A stretch of 5,291 nt of DNA from Oceanospirillaceae bacterium (GTDB taxonomy: Bacteria; Pseudomonadota; Gammaproteobacteria; Pseudomonadales; Balneatricaceae): the NCBI GenBank assembly GCA_023954795.1, contig JAGSHA010000247.1, positions 1 through 5,291 on the forward strand. Direction: 5' to 3'. Position numbers and translations under genes: made by a program. The notes below the pieces were generated by a model that worked only from the letters and a program-made list of their open reading frames with translations, was not told the DNA's origin and searched no databases. The first letter of the stretch is position 1. The number at the start of each line of letters is the position of its first letter. Below, one piece after another: positions 1 to 5,050 of the stretch.

Positions 1-282
1 ATTGTCGCCCGTCTCGGCGGTGATGAGTTCCTGATTATCTGCCCGGATACGGGATTGGAGGATGGGCTGGTGGTCGCGGAGAGTGTTCGCGCAAAGGTTA
101 ACGCTATGCGTGTGTCTGCGGGTGAAGGGGAATGGCACGGCAGTATCAGCGTCGGGGTTTCTGCACGAACGCAGGCGATGGAAGGTCCGGAAATGCTGAT
201 TAAGTCAGCAGATCTAGGGGTGTATCAGGCGAAGGAAGATGGGCGTAACTGCGTACGGACCCGGGACAATCAAAATACGTAA
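1..282 (+). CDS. GGDEF-domain diguanylate cyclase, C-terminal part (5' end outside window)
   Basis: This is the last 93 residues of a protein whose reading frame is open from base 1 to a TAA at 280-282. It starts inside a GGDEF domain: the residues ARLGGDEF are encoded at bases 7-30, with the catalytic GGDEF signature intact, so it should condense two GTP to cyclic di-GMP. Further on are GSISVGVSA and SADLGVYQAKEDGRN, matching the late GGDEF-domain patterns SIGVA and ADxALYxAKxxGRN. The protein ends about ten residues after that motif, so GGDEF is the C-terminal domain. The inhibitory RxxD site, which lies just before the signature in this family, and any sensor or membrane domain are cut off, so neither product inhibition nor input signal can be judged. 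It converges on the small gene at 377-610. Confidence 0.93.
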   Translation: MVARLGGDEFLIICPDTGLEDGLVVAESVRAKVNAMRVSAGEGEWHGSISVGVSARTQAMEGPEMLIKSADLGVYQAKEDGRNCVRTRDNQNT

Positions 283-329
283 GCGATAGCAGGCAGGCGG
301 AAAAAGCAAAACAATTGGATGGGTGGAAC

Positions 330-361
330 CTGCAGCAGAACTCTGTGAGTGTCTGCTGCAG
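330..361. terminator. Hairpin between convergent genes, possible bidirectional terminator
   Basis: CTGCAGCAGA at 330-339 pairs perfectly with TCTGCTGCAG at 352-361. The loop can zip further through ACTC (340-343) and GAGT (347-350), leaving a TGT loop and one bulged G at 351. This gives about 14 base pairs. It lies 48 bases after the cyclase stop and 16 bases beyond the stop of the small minus-strand gene, where a shared terminator would be expected. Neither strand has a tight T-run directly after the stem (the minus strand has T-rich sequence only about 15-25 bases on), so intrinsic termination is uncertain. The rest of 283-376 holds nothing recognisable. Confidence 0.5.
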
Positions 362-376
362 CGAAGGTCACTTGGC

Positions 377-610
377 TTAGGCAGCCAGTGCTTCTACACG
401 GCGTGCATGTGCAGCCCCTACGCGACAACCGTAGACACCCACTTCACCCTTCCAGCGCATCCAGGTCACAAATTCACCGGCCGCTTCAATTACTTTCACC
501 AGTGCAGATTTCTCATCCGCTTGAGCCTGATCAAAAGCACCCATTGCCTGCAGTTCAGCGGCAATACGGCGGTCGTCATTTGCGATGCCTGTGTAGACAG
601 TGTTTTTCAT
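377..610 (-). CDS. Uncharacterised 77-residue protein
   Basis: I do not recognise this protein. It begins MKNTVYTGIANDDRRI and ends ARRVEALAA, with ATG at 610 and TAA at 377-379. The case for a real gene is good: AGGAG lies 7 bases before the ATG, and a -10 box TATAAT with a 17-bp-spaced -35 lies upstream at 651-679. The protein is soluble-looking, with no signal peptide or membrane segment. The N-terminal half is charged and probably helical (roughly residues 13-45, rich in Ala, Glu, Asp, Gln). The middle has an aromatic patch, FVTWMRWKGEVGVYGC, around residues 47-62, with a single Cys. The tail is Ala- and Arg-rich. It is on the same strand as the ada-like gene but separated from it by 226 bases and has its own promoter, so it is probably monocistronic. 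No function is proposed. Confidence 0.75.
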   Translation of the reverse strand: MKNTVYTGIANDDRRIAAELQAMGAFDQAQADEKSALVKVIEAAGEFVTWMRWKGEVGVYGCRVGAAHARRVEALAA

Positions 611-650
611 AGATCAGCTCCTGATACATACTATTTTCTAAGACCTAAGT

Positions 651-679
651 ATTATATGGATCTGTTGTGCGACGCACAA
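651..679 (-). promoter_or_regulatory. Sigma-70-type promoter for the small gene
   Basis: Read on the minus strand, a perfect -10 hexamer TATAAT lies at 656-651. A -35 of TTGTGC (first three bases match TTGACA) lies at 679-674, with an exact 17-base spacer. Transcription would start near 644, leaving a leader of about 34 bases that contains the AGGAG ribosome binding site. Upstream of the -35, 680-708 is strongly A/T-rich, as in an UP element. The weak -35 suggests dependence on the UP element or on a regulator. This is a sequence match only; no start site has been mapped. Confidence 0.6.
665..679. promoter_or_regulatory. Perfect 15-bp palindrome over the -35 box, candidate operator
   Basis: TTGTGCG-A-CGCACAA is a perfect inverted repeat with 7-bp arms and a one-base centre. 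It covers the whole -35 hexamer and the start of the spacer of the small gene's promoter, a position where a bound dimer would block RNA polymerase. A second, smaller palindrome, AACAATTTGTT at 679-689, abuts it. The symmetry and placement suggest a dimeric helix-turn-helix repressor site. The cognate regulator is unknown, and no regulator gene is adjacent other than the AraC-fused ada-like gene. Confidence 0.5.
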
Positions 680-702
680 ACAATTTGTTCAATAATTCAT
701 CA

Positions 703-732
703 AAAAAACTGATCACGGACAAAAAACTGATC
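703..732. repeat. Two copies of a 12-bp direct repeat, 18-bp period
   Basis: AAAAAACTGATC occurs at 703-714 and again at 721-732, start to start 18 bases apart, upstream of the small gene's promoter. The A-tracts are spaced slightly under two helical turns apart, which could give curvature or tandem protein contacts. The rest of the 611-836 gap holds the promoter and palindromes described separately and the hairpin after ada; I see no gene in it. Confidence 0.4.
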
Positions 733-787
733 TGATGTGTGTGACTTGAAGGCGCTGATATTCAATAAGTCGTGACGCCAACACTCA

Positions 788-827
788 CGCCCGTACTCCA
801 ATGCATCGCCCTCAAGGTTACGGGCGA
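788..827 (-). terminator. Alternative hairpins just after the ada-like gene
   Basis: CGCCCGTA (788-795) pairs with TACGGGCG (819-826), 8 bp with a 23-base loop. Within it, TCGCCC (806-811) can instead pair with GGGCGA (822-827), 6 bp with a 10-base loop. The two stems share 822-826 and exclude each other. They begin about 10 bases after the ada stop on the transcribed strand, so they may serve as terminator or 3'-end structure. No T-run follows, so intrinsic termination is doubtful. Confidence 0.3.
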
Positions 828-836
828 CAGCGGCAC

Positions 837-1691
837 TTACTGAGTATCCGCGTCCATCTGAATATTGGAGTGGCCGGTTTCCCACACCTGTATCGCCTGT
901 TTGCGCTCGTAGCCCCAGCGGTAATTGCCACTATCGCCGGTCCCTTTGATGACCCGATGGCAGGGGATCAGAAAGCCAATGTTATTTTTTGCCACTGCGG
1001 TACCTACCGCACGCTGTGCGCTGGGCATGCCTATCTGTTGTGCTAACTGCCCATATGAGACCCGCTCTCCAGGCACGAGCTTCATTAACGCTTCCCAGAC
1101 TTTGATCTGAAAGTTGGTGCCACGTAACACCAGATGCAGTTTTCCCGGTTGTGGTGTGGTGGGAAAGATCTGGTGGGCATATTGAACCGCTTTGCCGTTC
1201 TCTTCGCTGATCTCTGCTGCTGGCCATTGGCTTTGCAGTTCGCGTAAGCGCGTCGCTTCGTCATCGGAACAAAACGCCAGGTAACAAATGCCACGCTCGG
1301 TCCAGCCGATGAGTGCATGACCAAATGGCGTCATCGCAAACCCATAACCGATGCGCATACCCTTGGCGCCATTTTTGATCTCACCGGGTGTCATCGCTTC
1401 ACAAGAGATCATCAAGTCATGCAAACGTCCAGGGCTGGAGAGACCACTATCCAGTGTGACGCTGAGCAGGTCATCGGAACGTTGTAAGGCTTGCCGGGCG
1501 TATTCCTTTGTCAGGTATTGCAGAAAACGCTTGGGTGAAATGCCTGCCCAGGTACTAAAGACCCGTTGCAGATGGGATTCGCTGCTATCGACCGCTGCGG
1601 CAATTTCGGCCAGCGTTGGCTGCTGGCGGGCCTGGCTGTGGATAAACTCAATGGCCCGTGCCACGGTGCGGTAGTGTTGCTCTGAGTTCAT
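837..1691 (-). CDS. ada: Ada-like protein: AraC-type HTH fused to O6-methylguanine-DNA methyltransferase
   Basis: This 284-residue protein has two parts. Residues about 9-107 form an AraC/XylS DNA-binding domain with two helix-turn-helix units, the first around PTLAEIAAAVDSSESHLQRVF and the second around residues 75-105. Residues about 115-272 form a methyltransferase domain: FQIKVWEALMKLVPGERVSYGQLAQ matches the family, RAVG (227-230) carries the likely arginine finger, and PCHRV (243-247) carries the acceptor Cys244. It should remove methyl groups from O6-methylguanine in a suicide reaction. E. coli Ada is longer (about 354 residues) because it also has an N-terminal zinc domain that repairs methylphosphotriesters and switches on transcription; that domain is absent here. 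The start is supported by AGGA six bases before the ATG. No alkA or alkB neighbour is seen. Whether it still regulates genes is unknown, and the symbol reflects family rather than full Ada architecture. Confidence 0.93.
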   Translation of the reverse strand: MNSEQHYRTVARAIEFIHSQARQQPTLAEIAAAVDSSESHLQRVFSTWAGISPKRFLQYLTKEYARQALQRSDDLLSVTLDSGLSSPGRLHDLMISCEAMTPGEIKNGAKGMRIGYGFAMTPFGHALIGWTERGICYLAFCSDDEATRLRELQSQWPAAEISEENGKAVQYAHQIFPTTPQPGKLHLVLRGTNFQIKVWEALMKLVPGERVSYGQLAQQIGMPSAQRAVGTAVAKNNIGFLIPCHRVIKGTGDSGNYRWGYERKQAIQVWETGHSNIQMDADTQ

Positions 1692-1704
1692 GAGGCGTCC
1701 TGAC

Positions 1705-1765
1705 AGATCGGTTTCCGGGGATGATGTTACTACGTTCTAAGTGTGCGACAGCCCGAAACCGATCT
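1705..1765. promoter_or_regulatory. Long inverted repeat in the ada-like leader
   Basis: AGATCGGTTTC (1705-1715) is the exact reverse complement of GAAACCGATCT (1755-1765). GGG at 1717-1719 and CCC at 1752-1754 extend the stem to 14 bp with one bulged C, leaving a loop of about 32 bases. On the minus strand it lies 13 to 73 bases before the ada ATG, covering the expected promoter or leader. It could be paired operator half-sites or an RNA hairpin just before the ribosome binding site. There is no T-run, so it is not a typical terminator. I could not identify a convincing -10/-35 pair here. Confidence 0.45.
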
Positions 1766-1850
1766 CCACCCGATTCTTGCACTGGACCTTCTCAAGTCAC
1801 ATTTATGGTACGCACTGATAAGAAGTCACCGATTTGGTGTTGATAAGGTG

Positions 1851-1891
1851 CTCTCTCAGACTGAGCAAAGTGATTGGTCAGTCTGAGAGAG
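1851..1891. terminator. 14-bp perfect stem after dctM
   Basis: CTCTCTCAGACTGA (1851-1864) pairs perfectly with TCAGTCTGAGAGAG (1878-1891) around a 13-base loop. It starts 8 bases beyond the dctM stop codon on the transcribed strand, so it most likely ends or protects the 3' end of the TRAP operon mRNA. No T-run follows on the minus strand (the next bases read CACCTTATC), so termination may need Rho, or the stem may mainly block exonucleases. Confidence 0.55.
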
Positions 1892-1899
1892 ATGAGCTG

Positions 1900-3189
1900 T
1901 TACCCGAGTAGTAACTCTGGAAGGAAAAGTGAAACTTCAGGAATGTAAGTGGTGATTACCAATGTTGGCAGCCATGCGAATGTGATGAAAATAAGGGTTG
2001 GCTTTAACATTTCGCTCACCTTGGCACCTGTCACTCGCGCTCCGAGATAGAGCAGTGGTGCTGTCGGAGGTGTGATATTTCCCATGCCTAAGTTCACGCC
2101 TAATACAGCAGCGAACTGAATTGGGTCCATCCCCAGCTTTTGGGCTATTGGGAATAGCAGCGGTGATGCGAGTAGAACACCACTCACGTCGTCCATCAGC
2201 ATACCGATCAGGATCATGACAAAATTGATCATCACCAGGATGACAATTGGATTATCGGATACGGAGAAGATCAATTCTTCGGCTAATCCGGGAATGTCTT
2301 CAAAGATCAGAAGTCGGCTCACGATCATAACCATGAAGAACATGACCATGACCACACCGGTCGTTGTGGCCGTTTGTATCAAGGCCTCAGAGAAGTTTTT
2401 AACATTCAGCCCTTTATACACAAAGAAACCCAGAGGAATTGCATAGATTACAGCAATTCCTGCAGCCTCAGTCGGAGTCATAATACCGCCATAGATACCT
2501 CCCAAAATAATGACGGGCATTAATAGGGCAGGCAATGCGAGGCGCGACTGTTTAGCAACCTCACCTGCGAAGTTGTTGGTTGGTGGTAACGTCTTAATGT
2601 TCTTATGTTTGCGTAGCAAAACGGCGTTTACGATACAAAGTAACACCATCAAAATCAGGCCGGGTACTATCGTGGCCAAGAAGCACTTGAGTACGGACTG
2701 ACGAGTTACCCATGCATAGATGATTTGGATGGAGCTTGGGGGGATCAGTAATCCCAGAGGAGCAGCACTGGTTAACAATGCGGCGGACAGACCTCTAGGG
2801 TAGTTCGCTTTTTCAAGCTGCGGCATCATGATGCTGCCAATGCATGTCAGCGTTGCCGTTGCACTCCCTGAAATAGCACCAAAAATGCCGCTTGCGCAGA
2901 CGCCTGCGTAGGACAAACCGCCTTTGATACGACCCACAAATACCTCTGCCAGGTCGATTAAGGGTTTGGCAATTTTGCCTTTCTCCATAATCCCACCGGC
3001 CATGATGAACAGCGGTATAGCAAGCAATACCAGAACGTTCATACGCCAGTGGCCGGAGGGCATGAAACCGGCTACATCATGATCACCAGTGACACCGATG
3101 TAGATTAGGGCTGCGCCGAATGCGAATGGAACGGGCATCCCCATAACGAGGGCTATACATAAGATAGCGAGTGTAATAAGAATCAACAT
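1900..3189 (-). CDS. dctM: TRAP transporter large permease subunit DctM
   Basis: This 429-residue, highly hydrophobic protein has the usual length for the large TRAP subunit, which forms the ion-coupled transport core in the inner membrane. Family motifs appear in order: AIPLFIMAGGIMEKG (57-71), the GRIKGGLSYAGVCASGIFGAISGSA stretch (86-110), the LLIPPSS loop with IIYAWVTRQSV (147-166), GGIYGGIMTPTEAA (230-243), and NLGMGNITPPTAPLLYLGARVTG (366-388). The paired GAISGSA and NITPP regions correspond to the two helical hairpins that hold the Na+ sites in this family. The C-terminal half repeats the fold of the first, as expected. The ATG at 3189 has AGG seven bases upstream and lies 16 bases after the dctQ stop, so the two are co-transcribed. 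A substrate cannot be assigned from this subunit. Confidence 0.96.
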   Translation of the reverse strand: MLILITLAILCIALVMGMPVPFAFGAALIYIGVTGDHDVAGFMPSGHWRMNVLVLLAIPLFIMAGGIMEKGKIAKPLIDLAEVFVGRIKGGLSYAGVCASGIFGAISGSATATLTCIGSIMMPQLEKANYPRGLSAALLTSAAPLGLLIPPSSIQIIYAWVTRQSVLKCFLATIVPGLILMVLLCIVNAVLLRKHKNIKTLPPTNNFAGEVAKQSRLALPALLMPVIILGGIYGGIMTPTEAAGIAVIYAIPLGFFVYKGLNVKNFSEALIQTATTTGVVMVMFFMVMIVSRLLIFEDIPGLAEELIFSVSDNPIVILVMINFVMILIGMLMDDVSGVLLASPLLFPIAQKLGMDPIQFAAVLGVNLGMGNITPPTAPLLYLGARVTGAKVSEMLKPTLIFITFAWLPTLVITTYIPEVSLFLPELLLG

Positions 3190-3205
3190 AGTGATACCTG
3201 AATCC

Positions 3206-3757
3206 TTAATTCGAGTTAGGGGGTATTTCTTCGTTAACCCATTCTTCGGAAGGACCGGATCTCAAACCGCTGTATAGGTGTAACAAGGTGTAGAGCGCCA
3301 TGAACATTAAGCCGATAAAAATACTGAGTCGTGGAACGATGAACGGGATCTGGAGGGCCGAAGTCCTCTGCCACTCGGGATAGGCAACCAGCTCTTCTTG
3401 AATCATCAGAAAGGCCCAGTAGCACAGAATGGAGCAGATGATGAATTCAAGAGTAAGCGTCACGTTAATCAGGACCCATTTAGCTCGGGCTGTTTTTAAT
3501 ACGGTCAGCAGGAAATCAGCCTTAATGTGACTGTTTTCATAGCTGCCGACAGCTCCTCCGATAAAGTACATCCAGAACGCGATGACCAAAATCCACTCTT
3601 CATAGGCGAAAAGGTCAGCTTCGAAGATGTAACGCATGACCACGACCAGACAGAACGTCAGGGCCATGATTAAGCTGCTTATGATCAGGATCAGACGTTT
3701 GATCCCTAACATGAATTGGACGAATCGGTCTAAATGACTGGGAAGATTTAAATGCAT
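3206..3757 (-). CDS. dctQ: TRAP transporter small permease subunit DctQ
   Basis: This 183-residue protein has four predicted membrane helices, at about residues 20-42, 53-72, 95-119 and 143-163, the standard layout of the small TRAP subunit. The family signature lies between helices 1 and 3: AYEEW (51-55) followed by GGAVGSYENSHIKADF (67-82), matching the usual EE-W ... G ... H-I-x-D pattern. It pairs with DctM in the inner membrane and helps dock the binding protein. The chosen ATG at 3757 has no good ribosome binding site before it (the upstream bases read CAGCGGTTTTCAGCT). The next in-frame ATG (3712) is no better and would leave almost no lead before helix 1. Translation may therefore be weak. 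The gene lies 76 bases after dctP and 16 before dctM. The tail after about residue 163 is acidic and Pro/Asn-ended. Confidence 0.94.
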   Translation of the reverse strand: MHLNLPSHLDRFVQFMLGIKRLILIISSLIMALTFCLVVVMRYIFEADLFAYEEWILVIAFWMYFIGGAVGSYENSHIKADFLLTVLKTARAKWVLINVTLTLEFIICSILCYWAFLMIQEELVAYPEWQRTSALQIPFIVPRLSIFIGLMFMALYTLLHLYSGLRSGPSEEWVNEEIPPNSN

Positions 3758-3791
3758 AGCTGAAAACCGCTGTGATCTAGGGAAGGAGGAA

Positions 3792-3814
3792 ATGGCCCTT
3801 CAATGAAGGGCCAT
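3792..3814 (-). promoter_or_regulatory. Hairpin between dctP and dctQ, possible attenuator or mRNA stabiliser
   Basis: ATGGCCCTT (3792-3800) pairs with AAGGGCCAT (3806-3814), a 9-bp perfect stem that can gain a C-G pair at 3801/3805 and leave a 3-base loop. It begins 19 bases after the dctP stop on the transcribed strand. The bases that follow (TTTCCTCCTTCC) are pyrimidine-rich but not a pure T-run, as expected for partial termination. TRAP operons need far more binding protein than permease, and a stem here fits differential expression. The placement is seen; the function is inferred. Confidence 0.55.
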
Positions 3815-3833
3815 AACAGACTAAGCAGTTGGA

Positions 3834-4841
3834 TCAGTTTTGGGACAGTTCAGCGCGAACCTTAGCCATCAGATCCTTACCGATACGTTCTTCCATCAGA
3901 GGCCAGGTAGTATCACGCACTTTTTCCGCGATATTGTTCAGGTCTCCTTCGGCAACCGGTAAGACTTCAACGCCAAATTTTTCCAGTTCAGCCAAGTACT
4001 TGGCGTCATTCTGGCGACTCCAATTCACAAACTTAGCTGCTTCTTCCGCAAATACTTTCTTAATCAGGTCTCGTTGTTCCTGATTCAGTTTTTTGTTCCA
4101 GCTTTTTTCACTCGCGTAGTAGGAAGTACTTTCTACAAACGCGTTATAGGGTACGTAGTACTTAATTGCTTCTTTAAAGGTTGCGTACGTTGCTTCTGGA
4201 GTCGCGCCAATCATGCCATCAACGACTCGTTGCTGAATGGCGGCAAAAGCATCACCCCAATCGATGGTCGTGGTGTTGTAGCCCATAGTCTGGGTGGCGG
4301 ATTGTGCAGCGGGAGAACTCCATACACGAATATTCATGCCTTTCTTTTCAGTGGTGTTGATGTTTTCCGGTTTCTTGGACGCCATTACACCGATAAAGCC
4401 TTCACCGGTGATCCCCAGAAGCTTTAGTCCCATGCGGTCTAAGCGGTGTTCCATGGTGTCGTAATAAACTGAGCCAGGTTTATAGGCTTTGGCCATCTGG
4501 TCATAAGAGGTAAACAGATAGGGTAATGAAGACAGCTCCAGCACCGGATCTTTGTGGCTGTAAACATAAGCATGGACGATATCGATACTGCCACGAATGG
4601 CGTCACCTAATAGCTGTTCGCCCGAACCAAGCTGGCTGGCAGGGAACACTTTCACCTTCAGTCCCACATCGGCTTGTTCTAAGCGATCCTTGATTTTGTC
4701 CAAGACCTGAGACGCGTATTGATCGGGTGCATGTGTTCCTGCAATACGGATTGTCGTGTCTGCGTATGCTGGGACAGAGGCAGCTAGAGATGTGGCCGTT
4801 ACACCAGCTGCGAGGCTGATCGCTTTGATGAGCTTTTTCAT
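3834..4841 (-). CDS. dctP: TRAP transporter periplasmic solute-binding protein DctP
   Basis: I start this at ATG 4841, giving 335 residues. AAGGTG lies six bases upstream as ribosome binding site, and the alternative GTG at 4850 falls inside that site. The N-terminus is a clear Sec signal peptide: MKKLIK, a hydrophobic core, then cleavage after AYA at residue 27. The mature protein shows the DctP/TAXI-unrelated DctP family pattern: a first strand TTIRIAGTHAPD, LGSGEQLLGDAIRGSIDIV (71-89), and GMNIRVWSSPAAQSATQTMGYNTT (168-191). In the last of these, Arg172 matches the arginine that binds the carboxylate of most TRAP substrates. A helical region (about 236-290) follows, as usual. It binds its ligand in the periplasm and delivers it to DctQM. 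The Trp after IRV, where many relatives have a Pro, may shape the pocket. The substrate is unknown: C4-dicarboxylates and other organic acids are only the family default. Confidence 0.95.
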   Translation of the reverse strand: MKKLIKAISLAAGVTATSLAASVPAYADTTIRIAGTHAPDQYASQVLDKIKDRLEQADVGLKVKVFPASQLGSGEQLLGDAIRGSIDIVHAYVYSHKDPVLELSSLPYLFTSYDQMAKAYKPGSVYYDTMEHRLDRMGLKLLGITGEGFIGVMASKKPENINTTEKKGMNIRVWSSPAAQSATQTMGYNTTTIDWGDAFAAIQQRVVDGMIGATPEATYATFKEAIKYYVPYNAFVESTSYYASEKSWNKKLNQEQRDLIKKVFAEEAAKFVNWSRQNDAKYLAELEKFGVEVLPVAEGDLNNIAEKVRDTTWPLMEERIGKDLMAKVRAELSQN

Positions 4842-5050
4842 TTTGTACACCTTTTATCATGTTTATATGTAGGTGCTGAAAAGATCGTCGTATCGGGGGA
4901 CATCCGAAGACAGTAACAACGACCAGTTCAAACATATTTAAGATACCGTGGTGAGAGAGGTGGAAAGTGCTCTATAACGGCAGGAAACAGCAGAAAAGGT
5001 TTTATATTTGCCTGAAAAGCTACAAAAATATCATCGGCGATGTGGCGGTC
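4842..5050 (-). promoter_or_regulatory. Upstream region of the TRAP operon
   Basis: These 209 bases separate the DMT gene stop from dctP and should hold the operon promoter. On the minus strand, TATAAA occurs at 4867-4862 and 5006-5001 as possible -10 boxes, but neither has a convincing -35 at 16-18 bases. No sigma-54 GG-N10-GC element and no CRP-type TGTGA-N6-TCACA site was found. CATCGGCGATG at 5032-5042 is palindromic and followed on the minus strand by ATATTTTT, a weak candidate for the DMT gene terminator. I see no gene here. Confidence 0.4.

Noticed and set aside
323..712. 129-codon plus-strand ORF antisense to the small gene
   Set aside because: It starts at a GTG with no ribosome binding site, its translation has no coherent domain character, and it runs over the promoter and start signals of the better-supported minus-strand gene.
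700..885. 61-codon minus-strand ORF overlapping the 3' end of ada
   Set aside because: It overlaps the ada-like coding sequence in another frame, has no ribosome binding site, and its tail comes from the AAAAAACTGATC repeats rather than protein-like sequence.
982..1324. Minus-strand ORFs of about 80 codons inside the ada-like gene
   Set aside because: They are alternate-frame shadows of the methyltransferase domain with no start signals.
3783..3803. Plus-strand AAGGAGG followed by an ATG two bases later
   Set aside because: The resulting frame (M-A-L-Q-stop) is four codons long, and the sequence is better explained as the reverse of the dctP-dctQ hairpin and its pyrimidine tail.
4603..4935. 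110-codon minus-strand ORF over the dctP start and leader
   Set aside because: It is an out-of-frame reading of the dctP signal-peptide region; it lacks a ribosome binding site and is explained by dctP.
5032..5042. CATCGGCGATG palindrome as an intrinsic terminator of the DMT gene
   Set aside because: With a realistic loop only a 4-bp stem remains, and the T-run is four bases away, so it is too weak to list as a terminator on its own.
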